This document shows, piece after piece, positions 43,801 through 51,119 of a stretch of 58,145 nucleotides of DNA; the first letter of the stretch is position 1, and each line of letters starts with the position of its first letter. Under the pieces are notes generated by a model, which ran no database searches, was not told where the DNA came from, and saw only the letters and a program-made list of their open reading frames with translations. The position numbers and the translations under genes were made by a program. Source of the stretch: Bacteroidales bacterium (GTDB taxonomy: Bacteria; Bacteroidota; Bacteroidia; Bacteroidales; UBA3824); NCBI GenBank assembly GCA_016293845.1, contig JAEDDH010000023.1, positions 1 through 58,145 on the forward strand, in the 5' to 3' direction.

Positions 43801-44787
43801 CAAATTATAGGCGGTGATGGCTTAAACAAGGGATTAGCAAAACAATTGTTTCCTTATTTTATAAGAGTTTCCGTAGAACTACAATCACATTATATATCGT
43901 TGATCACTCCTGCTAGATGGTTTAAAGCAGAAGCACAGGATAAATCGTTTCTTGAATTAAGAAATTATCTCAAAAAGCATAACCATATTTCAAAACTCTT
44001 TTTCTATCCGAATTCTAATGCATTATTCAGTAATGTGGCAATCAAAGGTGGTATTTCCTATTTTTTGTATGAAGACAAATACCAAGGGTTAGCGCAATTT
44101 CAAAAAGTTGATAATGACAATACAACTATTCAAAATAGACCACTTTTTGAAAAAGATTTGGATATTGTTGTAGGTGATAGTATTGAATATGACATTATCC
44201 AAAAAGTTACAAAAACGAAGTTCATAAGTATGACTACAATCACAAAAGGACGTAATGCTTTCGGGATAGTTGGGAAAAAAGAAATTGTTGAATCTATATC
44301 CAAAGAAAAGGCTTTTGCTAATTCAATCAAATTGAGATGTAAGGATAACAAAATCAGATATACAGATATAAAAAATGTCACTAAATCTATTGATGTGTTT
44401 AAAAATTATAAAGTTTTTATTTCAAAATCAGCGGGTGACCCCATATCAGATTTTAAAATAATAGGAACTCCATATTTTGGTGATAAAAATGAAGTTTGCA
44501 CTGATTCTCTTATTCCAATAGGTTCTTTTAGAAACAGAGATGAAGCAATCCATCTACAAAAATATCTATCAACAAAATTTGTAAGATATATGATTAGTCT
44601 TCTGAAAGTTTCACAAAATGTATATCAAAATGTATATCAATTCGTCCCTCTTCAAGACTTTACCTCTCACAGCGACATAGATTGGAGCAAGTCTGTTGCC
44701 GAAATCGACGTTCAATTATACAAAAAATATCAACTTACCAACGAAGAAATAACTTTTATAGAAAGTATGATAAAGCCGATGGAATAA
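40816..44787 (+). CDS. Restriction enzyme: GIY-YIG-like, DEAH helicase and Eco57I-type methylase
   Basis: A 1323-residue multidomain protein. Residues 1-140 resemble a GIY-YIG/T5orf172 nuclease (LIYIFRINDTAHKGCVKIGEAT, LLYTEATAYI, VHDLLLRS). A superfamily-2 helicase spans ~150-560 with Walker A MRMGKTLTSL, DEAH in IIDEAHEGTQTE, LNLSGTPFNL and a Q-x-x-x-R-type motif AYMQTIFRVQSPGRIG. A helical linker runs to ~970, then an Eco57I-type methylase with FDAIVGNPPYQQII and ISLITPARWF. With the upstream M subunit it would recognise, modify and translocate along DNA; cleavage would come from the N-terminal domain (inference). Its last 65 bases are repeated at 45605-45669. Confidence 0.88.
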   Translation: MEYKSTFKNSLIYIFRINDTAHKGCVKIGEATAPDGFFAPNSKELNDAAKKRINSYTKTAGIKYELLYTEATAYIKNGHWMSFNDKQVHDLLLRSNIKKECFDTNANEWFHCDLNTAIKAIAAVKNGQSSLTPNQKSEKKSPVDFRPEQNRAIEQTKRVLKNGKKMLWNAKMRMGKTLTSLQVVKEMKFHRTIIVTHRPVVDDGWYNDYNKIFYEDDTQWLYGSKNRGESNFKKLERSGKNFIYFASMQDLRGSKRVGGDFDKNNEIFDTQWDLVIIDEAHEGTQTELGKNVQIQLVKDKTKILNLSGTPFNLLETEEYNEDNTFTWDYVMEQQAKQEWAVQHPGDPNPYEELPKLNILTFNLGKLAAQYQDEDKAFNFTEFFKTDDRGNFVYKADIANFLDIISSNKGETLYPFSSEEYREFFHHTFWIVPGVKEGKALTEMLRVHSVFGSYKIVNVCGKEDEETKGDPLEEVRKSITDHPEDTYTITLSCGKLTTGVTVKEWTAVLYLAGSKNTSPAAYMQTIFRVQSPGRIGGKMKTDCYVFDFAPDRTLKMIAQTAKVSAKAGEADREDRIILGDFLNFCPIISYDGTQMQKYNVDQMMQQLKRVYVDKVVNTGFDDGNLYSRKLYNLSNVELESFANLREIIGQTKANKQTKGIDINNQKFDKEDYDKARQKAQRQGKKLTQKQLEQLAEQQKKRRQRDIAVSILRGISIRMPLLLFGAKLDNEDENISLDRFVTLVDDKSWAEFMPLGVSKDKFAEYKKYYDEDIFSAAGKQIRQLALAADKMPVLQRIQRITQIFESFRNPDKETVLTPWRVVNMHLSDTVGGYCGFSPDFPQHADLTEPRFVDRGLVSQRLFENANVKILEINSKSGLYPLYMAYSVFRHRLRVFHEGRRSLFIKSSIEDEKHVWRSVLAENIFVICKTEMARSITIRTLCGFDKTMKANTYVYNDLLEQITKKQSQFIKTLSSGGIFPQIKNNMKFDAIVGNPPYQQIIGGDGLNKGLAKQLFPYFIRVSVELQSHYISLITPARWFKAEAQDKSFLELRNYLKKHNHISKLFFYPNSNALFSNVAIKGGISYFLYEDKYQGLAQFQKVDNDNTTIQNRPLFEKDLDIVVGDSIEYDIIQKVTKTKFISMTTITKGRNAFGIVGKKEIVESISKEKAFANSIKLRCKDNKIRYTDIKNVTKSIDVFKNYKVFISKSAGDPISDFKIIGTPYFGDKNEVCTDSLIPIGSFRNRDEAIHLQKYLSTKFVRYMISLLKVSQNVYQNVYQFVPLQDFTSHSDIDWSKSVAEIDVQLYKKYQLTNEEITFIESMIKPME
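44722..44786. repeat. 65-bp direct repeat, left copy
   Basis: The final 65 bases of the restriction-methylase gene (from AAAAAATATCAACTTACCAA to GATGGAATA) recur at 45605-45669 with a single T-to-C change. The copies flank the kinase-like gene. Confidence 0.9.
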
Positions 44788-44871
44788 AAAATGGTTTGAT
44801 AATTGTATCTTTCTGTTTAAATGTTTAACTTTGCAAAGAAATTGTAATTGAGCATACAATTATGTTAAAAT

Positions 44872-45605
44872 ATGGAAGAGAAATTATCAAATATCTTTTT
44901 AAGAAATGGACAGCGGGCGATAGATTATGTCACGAGTATCTCCCAAGAGTTCAGGCAGATAGCCACCGAAGCGATATTAGAGTGTTTGAGGCTCGGCTAT
45001 CCGCTCAACGATATGGAGATAACGTCCAAGGCACGTCAGATTTGGCGGAAGAAATCTGTATGTGCCTGATTGCCACCGCCAAAGAAAATAATTTGTTTGT
45101 TCCCAAAGAACGTTGGGATGATTTCGGAGATAGGAAAAGCCTACCTTCGGGAGAAAGCATTGTGTATTATGATGCAGATAATAAAATAGTTACCAAAATA
45201 AAAAATCCTTTTGCAAAGGCTTCAATCAAAAATATCAGACCGTGTGATATAATTTTGGAACATATAGTCCACAACATCCTTTTTCCCAACACGCAATACA
45301 CTTGTAAGGGCATCACCCAAGACTTGCTCGAAATAAGGATTATCTACTCTCAGCCATACATTTCTCAAAATTTTGCGCCCCCAACTCAAAAACAAATTGA
45401 CAAGTATCTTATTGAATCAATAGGATTTACCAAAGAAGATGCGTATTTTTATGGAAACGATTACATAGCCATTACCGACGTGAGTGAAGATTCAGACAAC
45501 GTGCTGATAGACACCAAAGGTAAAATGTATTTCATAGATCCAATCATCCGCTTCAAAAAACCTATACCCGAAGTAATCGACTATTACTATCAGTTTTTAA
45601 AATAA
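44872..45605 (+). pseudogene. Polyvalent-protein-kinase-like gene, frameshifted
   Basis: From ATG 44872 the protein starts MEEKLSNIFLRNGQRAIDYV, ATEAILECLRLGYPLNDME, ITSKARQIWR. Around 45049 (TGGCGGAAG) the frame breaks, and the +1 frame continues EEICMCLIATAKENNLFVP, GESIVYYDADNKIVTKIKNPF, ILEHIVHNILFP, YGNDYIAITDVSEDSDNVL and MYFIDPIIRFKKP, ending at 45605. One extra G there would give a continuous ~244-residue protein. The last segment resembles kinase-related domains of polyvalent proteins carried by mobile elements. The gene sits between 65-bp direct repeats behind the restriction gene, as if inserted. As read it is broken. Confidence 0.75.
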
Positions 45606-45669
45606 AAAAATATCAACTTACCAACGAAGAAATAACCTTTATAGAAAGTATGATAAAGCCGATGGAATA
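45605..45669. repeat. 65-bp direct repeat, right copy
   Basis: A second copy of the 3' end of the restriction-methylase gene, immediately after the kinase-like pseudogene and just before the ATPase/nuclease gene on the other strand. It is identical to 44722-44786 except for one base. Confidence 0.9.
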
Positions 45670-45679
45670 GGAAAAAAGT

Positions 45680-47242
45680 CTACACCACCACTTCCACAAT
45701 CTCCTTTTCGCCGAGTGTAATCGTCTTAGCCACGGGTTTGGATTTTTTGTTGAAACAGAAACTCAGAAGGTAGCCTTTGTTGGTGTGGTAAAAATCGAGG
45801 TATTCAAAAAGTTGGTTTTCACCGCGTTCGTTGTAACTTTCGCCGCGCCAAATCTTCATCTCAATAATGTATTGAGTACCAAGATAGTCGATAATCATAT
45901 CGGTGCGAGAGCGGTCGCGGGTCTCAGCCTCGATGTAATAGTTGCCCACGCCGTTGATAATCGGGCGGATGTAGAGCATAAAAAATCGGCGACCTTCCTC
46001 CTCCTTGAAAGTCAGGTCGTTGTTGCTGTAGATATCGTTGAAATGTAGGGCAAATTTTTCAAGAATTTTGTCCATTTTGAGAGTCTTGCCGTCGATGAAT
46101 TGGCTGCGGTCGATACTGCCTTTGTCGTAAAGGCGGCTGTCGATCTCTTCCTCGGTAGCAAATAGGTTGTAAAGCCACGTTTCGATAATTCTATTAGAAA
46201 TTTTCACCTTCCCATTGTGTTCTACAATGTAATTGAACATAGCGGCAATGGAAATGTGCTTGTAGTAAATGTTGAAACTCGGCTCGTAACCACTGAATAG
46301 TATTTCTTTCAACATTTTCTTCATATCAGGAAATGTCTCCAATTTCTTTGTCAGGTCGTCGTAAAAGGTGTTTTGCTCTTTGAGCAATAGTTTTACAGCG
46401 TTTTGCACTCCCTCTTTGTTCCAACTAAATTTTTCATCGTCAATCAGTTGGCATACCCTCGACACAAAAAACGGATACCCTGACGTGTAGTCGTAAATCA
46501 TTTGTGCAATTACGCTCAAATCCATACCTGTATGATGGTCGTTTTCGTATTCTGCCAACATTTTTTGTATGTCGTTGGTAGAGAATGCCATATCGCCATC
46601 ATAAGTTACTGCAATGTTCCACGGTGAATTGTATTGGTGGTTGGTGTCAGGGCGCACTTTGAGTTTGAGATTTTTGATGTCGTATACTCCGGCAAGGATT
46701 ACAGATTGAAAGGTGGGCAAATCCTTTCGTGTGAGATACTTGTCGCGCAGCAAACGTAGCAACTTTATAAAAGATTCGTAGTTGCTTGCACTATCCACTT
46801 CGTCGATTATCAACACAATAGGCTTGTCAGACTTTTCGCAAATGTCTGGAATAAACTCGTCGAGAAACGCAAAATCTATTTCCTTGGTGTTTGAATGGCT
46901 TGTAATTGCGTTGGTTATCGCATTTTTTACATATTCATTCAGGTTCGGCATTGTTTTCAGTTTCAACCTCAGCCTATCCAAAAAGTAATAACAAAGCGCA
47001 TCTTCGGTCTTGAACTCAGTTTCGCCCATCCGTTCAAAACTTATCGAAAAAACTACATAATCCTTGTTCAACCGCTTTGCTAAATGGTAAAGTGTAGTGG
47101 TCTTTCCATACTGACGCCCACGGTTTATGGTGATGTATTCGCCTTTGTCAACCCTCCGCTCAATGTCGGCGAGACGGTTGCTGATGTCCACCATATAATG
47201 CTCGTCGGGATAGCAAATGCCTGTTGTGTTGAAATATCTCAT
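45680..47242 (-). CDS. AAA-like ATPase with C-terminal PD-(D/E)XK nuclease domain (copy 2)
   Basis: A 520-residue paralog of the protein at 20150-21712, alike along the full length. It has MRYFNTTGICYPDEHYMV, Walker A GRQYGKTT, Walker B VLIIDEVDSAS, the TDMIIDYLGTQYIIEMKIWRG nuclease motif and the ending LGEKEIVEVVV. The two differ mainly in the helical middle. A TATATTTG -7 box lies at 47271-47278 (minus strand). It is convergent with the restriction cluster and divergent from the CobW gene. Both copies appear intact, unlike the DUF234-type ATPase at 26 kb. Confidence 0.87.
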   Translation of the reverse strand: MRYFNTTGICYPDEHYMVDISNRLADIERRVDKGEYITINRGRQYGKTTTLYHLAKRLNKDYVVFSISFERMGETEFKTEDALCYYFLDRLRLKLKTMPNLNEYVKNAITNAITSHSNTKEIDFAFLDEFIPDICEKSDKPIVLIIDEVDSASNYESFIKLLRLLRDKYLTRKDLPTFQSVILAGVYDIKNLKLKVRPDTNHQYNSPWNIAVTYDGDMAFSTNDIQKMLAEYENDHHTGMDLSVIAQMIYDYTSGYPFFVSRVCQLIDDEKFSWNKEGVQNAVKLLLKEQNTFYDDLTKKLETFPDMKKMLKEILFSGYEPSFNIYYKHISIAAMFNYIVEHNGKVKISNRIIETWLYNLFATEEEIDSRLYDKGSIDRSQFIDGKTLKMDKILEKFALHFNDIYSNNDLTFKEEEGRRFFMLYIRPIINGVGNYYIEAETRDRSRTDMIIDYLGTQYIIEMKIWRGESYNERGENQLFEYLDFYHTNKGYLLSFCFNKKSKPVAKTITLGEKEIVEVVV

Positions 47243-47347
47243 AATGCGCCTCGTGGATTAAAAGTTTTTGCAAATATAGCAAAAAATCTCTTATCAACAA
47301 TTTTTCATTTCCAAATACAAAACAGAGGTTTATATAACAAAAAGTTG

Positions 47348-47355
47348 TATCTTTG
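47348..47355 (+). promoter_or_regulatory. -7 box for the CobW/RluA operon
   Basis: TATCTTTG fits TAnnTTTG, 44 bases upstream of the CobW-family ATG. No clear -33 TTTG is seen. Confidence 0.5.
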
Positions 47356-47399
47356 CGCTGATTTTTACGGTATGTTTCCGGCAATAAATATTTAATACA

Positions 47400-48431
47400 A
47401 TGGACAATACTTCAAGTAAAATTCCAGTAACAATTCTTACAGGATTTTTGGGCGCAGGCAAAACCACGCTCCTTAATAATATAGTGCGCAAATATAGCAA
47501 CAAGCGTTTTGCGGTGATTGAAAACGAGTTTGGCGAGGTGGGTATCGACGGCGGACTTATCGTTGGCAATATCGACAATATGATTGAACTCTCTAACGGC
47601 TGTATCTGCTGCAACCTTAGCGAGGGCCTTGCTCAAACGCTCAACAACTTGCTTACATCTAAATACACTTTTACCAACCTTTTGATCGAAACCACCGGCA
47701 TTGCCGACCCCGCAGGCGTTATCGACAATTTTGTGGGTTACGAAGAAATGCAGCGTAAGTTTGTAATCGACAGCGTAATATGCCTTGCCGATGCTATGAC
47801 CTACGAAGACAGCGCCGCCGAACAACCCGAGGTGCACCGTCAACTTGCCGTTGCCGACATTATCCTTTTAAACAAAATCGAAGACGTTACTCCCGAACAG
47901 GGCGAGCGCGTTAAAAATCTTATCCGAACCGTTAACCCCACGGCAAAATTGTATTGCGTATCGCACGCCGACATATCTAACGTGGACATTATCAATACGT
48001 TTGCATATTCTGCCGCTAATGTTGAAAAACTTGTGGTAGATTTTCGCAACGCCACCCCTTTAAAATTTGAGGCAATGGACGCCGATTTTGGTTCGTTTGC
48101 TCAAAACCCCGCCAAGGCAAAGGCATTCCGCCACAGCATTGTAAGCGAGGGATTTACAATCGAGGGCAGTCTCGACGAACAAAAATTTGTTTATTGGATT
48201 CAAGGCGTTTTGCAATATAATGCGTCTAACGTGTTTCGTATCAAGGGAATACTCAGCATAGCGGGCAAACCCAAACGACTGATTTTCCAAAGCGTTCGCA
48301 ACTTTTTCCTTGTAGAAGACGGCGAAGATTGGCAGCCCGGCGAGCAACGTTTTACAAAACTCGTATTTATTGGTCGCAAACTCGACCGCAATGCAATACA
48401 AAAATATCTCGAAAGTTTTAAAGTGAACTAA
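47400..48431 (+). CDS. CobW/YjiA-family (G3E) GTPase metallochaperone
   Basis: A 343-residue protein of the COG0523 group. It has the P-loop VTILTGFLGAGKTTLLNNIV (GFLGAGKT), the metal-binding CxCC motif in NGCICCNLSEGL, the ENEFGEVGIDG switch, LIETTGIADPAG and LLNKIEDV (NKxD). A C-terminal CobW-C domain (FRIKGILSIAGKPKRLIFQSV) completes it. Family members insert or deliver zinc or cobalt ions. The RluA-type gene follows six bases later, so they are probably cotranscribed. Confidence 0.92.
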   Translation: MDNTSSKIPVTILTGFLGAGKTTLLNNIVRKYSNKRFAVIENEFGEVGIDGGLIVGNIDNMIELSNGCICCNLSEGLAQTLNNLLTSKYTFTNLLIETTGIADPAGVIDNFVGYEEMQRKFVIDSVICLADAMTYEDSAAEQPEVHRQLAVADIILLNKIEDVTPEQGERVKNLIRTVNPTAKLYCVSHADISNVDIINTFAYSAANVEKLVVDFRNATPLKFEAMDADFGSFAQNPAKAKAFRHSIVSEGFTIEGSLDEQKFVYWIQGVLQYNASNVFRIKGILSIAGKPKRLIFQSVRNFFLVEDGEDWQPGEQRFTKLVFIGRKLDRNAIQKYLESFKVN

Positions 48432-48437
48432 ATAATT

Positions 48438-49313
48438 ATGGCAGACATCGTATTTAAATCCGACAAAGAGGGTAAATTGCTCGAATTTATGTTTGAAAAA
48501 CTTGCCGACCGCAGCCGTACCGACGTGCGCGAAATGCTCAAATCGGGTCGTGTGGTGGTGTCGGGCATTGGTACAACGGCTTTTGACTATGCTCTAAAAC
48601 CCGGCGACGAGGTGCGTATCCTTCCCAAACAGAAACTCCCCAAGGGTAGTTTTTCAAACAAATACCTCAATATCCTCTACGAAGACAACGATGTTATTGT
48701 GGTAAACAAGCGCGAAGGTCTGCTATCTGTGGGCACCGACAAGGATAAGGAAAATACAGCCTATCACTTTATAAATCAGCACGTAAGGCGGCAGGGTAGG
48801 GGATTGCATATTTTTGTTGTCCACCGCTTAGACCGCAAAACCTCGGGTGTGATGATGTTTGCCAAAAGTCTCCGTGCCCGCGATATGCTCCGCAACGATT
48901 GGAACAATATGGTGGTAGAGCGCAGTTATTATGCTGTGGTAGAAGGCATTCCGCCAAAGAAACGCGACACTATAAAATCGTATCTTACTGAGGATAAAAT
49001 GCTTAAAATACACTCTTCGTGGATCAACAATGGCGGCGACTTTGCCGTTACCACCTACCAGGTGCTTAATTCCAACAACCAGTTTTCGCTTGTAAAACTC
49101 AACCTCGACACAGGTCGTAAAAACCAAATTCGTGTTCACATGAGCGAGATAGGCTGTCCCGTAGCCGGCGATGCCAAATATGGAGCCAAAACCGACCCCA
49201 TCCATCGCGTCTGCCTTCACGCCGCCACCCTCGCATTTCGTCACCCATTCACAGGCAAGATTATGAAGTTTGAAGTACCTGTTCCTGCGGGGTTTTATAA
49301 GGTGGTGAAGTAG
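48438..49313 (+). CDS. RluA-family pseudouridine synthase
   Basis: A 291-residue protein. An S4 RNA-binding domain lies at the N-terminus (LLEFMFEKLADRSRTDVREMLKSGRVVVSG), then the catalytic motif VHRLDRKTSGVMMFAKS with the nucleophilic Asp. GRKNQIRVHMSEIGCPVAGDAKYG and HAATLAFRHPFTGKIMKFEVPVP are the RluA-family C-terminal motifs. It isomerises uridine in rRNA or tRNA; the exact target cannot be told. It ends in the plus-strand operon after the CobW gene. Confidence 0.93.
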   Translation: MADIVFKSDKEGKLLEFMFEKLADRSRTDVREMLKSGRVVVSGIGTTAFDYALKPGDEVRILPKQKLPKGSFSNKYLNILYEDNDVIVVNKREGLLSVGTDKDKENTAYHFINQHVRRQGRGLHIFVVHRLDRKTSGVMMFAKSLRARDMLRNDWNNMVVERSYYAVVEGIPPKKRDTIKSYLTEDKMLKIHSSWINNGGDFAVTTYQVLNSNNQFSLVKLNLDTGRKNQIRVHMSEIGCPVAGDAKYGAKTDPIHRVCLHAATLAFRHPFTGKIMKFEVPVPAGFYKVVK

Positions 49314-49332
49314 GGGAGGAAAGTGCCGAAAA

Positions 49333-49524
49333 TTAAAAAATATGCTTTCTGCAAAAAGCATTTTTGAATAAAATTTGCTTTCTGCGGAAAGCAATTTTTA
49401 TTATCTCTGAATATTCGTTTTTATCTTCGTTTTCATCATTCTTCAAGGTATCTACTATGTATGCCAATACTGCCAACTTCTGCTCGCGATTCATATTTCG
49501 CATAAGTTTTAGGTATGGAGCCAT
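49333..49524 (-). CDS. Small helical protein of unknown function
   Basis: A 63-residue frame from ATG 49524: APYLKLMRNMNREQKLAVLAYIVDTLKND and then charged residues. The first half resembles short Bacteroidota proteins (PYLKLMRNMNREQKLAVLAYIV) found near toxin-antitoxin genes. Its last ~20 codons run through two terminator-like hairpins, so the natural protein may have ended earlier and the 3' end may be altered. Confidence in this gene is limited. Confidence 0.45.
   Translation of the reverse strand: MAPYLKLMRNMNREQKLAVLAYIVDTLKNDENEDKNEYSEIIKIAFRRKQILFKNAFCRKHIF
49343..49399. terminator. Two tandem GCTTTCTGC hairpins with T-runs
   Basis: TGCTTT...AAAAGCA (49343-49360), followed by TTTTT, and TTGCTTTC...GAAAGCAA (49375-49394), followed by TTTTTA, are near copies of each other. 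They sit just after the RluA gene and probably terminate that operon. Confidence 0.65.
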
Positions 49525-49572
49525 AGGAGTGTTGTTTAAAACACCTGCACTTTATTAGTCAATTTTCCTCAA

Positions 49573-50170
49573 TCGGCAAAGCCGGGCAAATATCACGCTT
49601 TTATCCGTGTAAAGGATTCCAAGGATAGCCACAGCAAACAATATACGTTTGATTTTGAGGTGCTTTACCCCACCGACATTATCGAAACCAAATACTCCGA
49701 CCTTATCTGTGTTAATAATTCTAAAAACGAATATATTGGCTATAAGTGGTTTAAGAATAACAAGGAAAACAAAGGGGCTGACAAACAGTTTGGCGGTTTC
49801 GCCGTCAAAAACAAATTCAGTACCGATGATGGCGACCTTGAAACACGCCGCTACTACATAGAACAGAATCTCGAAGTGTATGGCGACTATCCTCAGCACC
49901 ATTTGTATACCGAAAGTGGTTTTAGCGGAAAATCATCTTCAAAAGCCGTTGTGGGCGGTATTTTTGAGCCTAATCTGATTATCCGTCTTGCTCCCAATGT
50001 TGATTTGCGCTGTGGGTTGTATGTCCTCTATTCGTTTACCCAGCAAAACAAATCCACCAAAGACCCGCTCTACAATCCCGACTGTATGACAACGGCGTTT
50101 TCAACTCGTCTATCTCTGGCAAAACCCACCCGATGGTCATGGGTGGATGCCTTGGAGTGGGGTATAGGTG
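49573..50170 (+). pseudogene. Remnant of a larger secreted or outer-membrane protein
   Basis: An open frame without a proper start reads SAKPGKYHAFIRVKDSKDSH, YTFDFEVLYPTDIIETKYSDL, VYGDYPQHHLYTESGFSG, GGIFEPNLIIRLAPNVDLRCGLYVLYSF and ends near LEWGIGGRV, running into the 3' end of the DUF697 gene on the other strand. The early part looks like an Ig-like or carbohydrate-related beta domain and the later part like beta-barrel strands. There is no ATG or promoter. It appears truncated at both ends, probably by arrival of the GTPase/DUF697 pair. Confidence 0.55.
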
Positions 50171-50176
50171 GTAGGG

Positions 50177-51115
50177 TTAGTCCGAAACTTTTGCAAACCA
50201 CGACGGCATCACGCCTTTGAGTTTTTCTTTTATATCGTTAAGTAATTCTTTCCGTCCCTCCATCCGCAATTGGAAAAGGTTTTTGAGTTTTATTTCGGGG
50301 CTACCTTGCAGATGCAGTAGCACGATATTACCTGTTACATAAACAGTTGTGGCAGCGGCAAGACCCTCTACCACCATTCCGCTTGTTTTAGAGAGTATTG
50401 TGCTTGTGAGTCCGCCTTCGAGGAAGTCGCCGTTGGTAAGCGAATCGGCAAACACATCGCCCACAGCCTCTGCTCCTGCCTGCGAAAATAGTCCCGTGAT
50501 AATCGAATTTGTGGCTATCCATCCGAAACACAGTGCGTTGAACATTGGCGACGGTTTATATCCATAAAGTTTTGCAATCTCCACAGTCATATTCAACTGC
50601 GCAAAAAGAATCAGAAGCCCGTCTAAAAAACTATTTCGGCTGAACACCACGCACAGGGCAGCGCTCCAACTATATTTGTTGATGATTTTTTGGGCTTTCT
50701 GCGCCTTGCCGTTGTGTTGGTTGTATTCTTCGATGAGGGCGGTGAGGCGTTGCTTGCGTTCTGGGTCGTTGTCGCGCTTGGTTACAAGTTCGTCGTTGAT
50801 GCTGTGCCATATTCGCGACTGCCAATGCTCCTCCTTGTCCTTGTCTTCAAATTTGTGATTTTCAAGTTGTTTGTGGATTTTTTTCGCTGCCTTTTCAACG
50901 TCCACCGACTTGATGTTTTTTAATTTGCGGAACTGTATAATGGGTTGAATTACAACCACAAACACAATGTACAGCAACAGCACCCAAAACACTATTCCCA
51001 AAACAGGGTAGGGGGTTATGTCGTTGAGTATTATGCCCTTTTCAAAAAAATCGGCGGCAAAGTATACTCCCGCCAAAATCAATAATAATATAAGGTGTTT
51101 AAAAATCGGTTTCAT
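50177..51115 (-). CDS. DUF697/YcjF-like membrane protein
   Basis: A 312-residue protein. Two N-terminal membrane helices (HLILLLILAGVYFAADFF and VLGIVFWVLLLYIVFVVVIQ) are followed by a charged region (~65-135). The C-terminal DUF697-type domain has LLILFAQLNMTVEIAKLYGYKPSP, an Ala/Gly-rich helix and TTVYVTGNIVLLHLQG. YcjF-like proteins work next to YcjX-type P-loop proteins, and this gene follows a dynamin-like GTPase gene by four bases, so they probably act together at the inner membrane. Confidence 0.8.
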   Translation of the reverse strand: MKPIFKHLILLLILAGVYFAADFFEKGIILNDITPYPVLGIVFWVLLLYIVFVVVIQPIIQFRKLKNIKSVDVEKAAKKIHKQLENHKFEDKDKEEHWQSRIWHSINDELVTKRDNDPERKQRLTALIEEYNQHNGKAQKAQKIINKYSWSAALCVVFSRNSFLDGLLILFAQLNMTVEIAKLYGYKPSPMFNALCFGWIATNSIITGLFSQAGAEAVGDVFADSLTNGDFLEGGLTSTILSKTSGMVVEGLAAATTVYVTGNIVLLHLQGSPEIKLKNLFQLRMEGRKELLNDIKEKLKGVMPSWFAKVSD

Positions 51116-51119
51116 TGTT

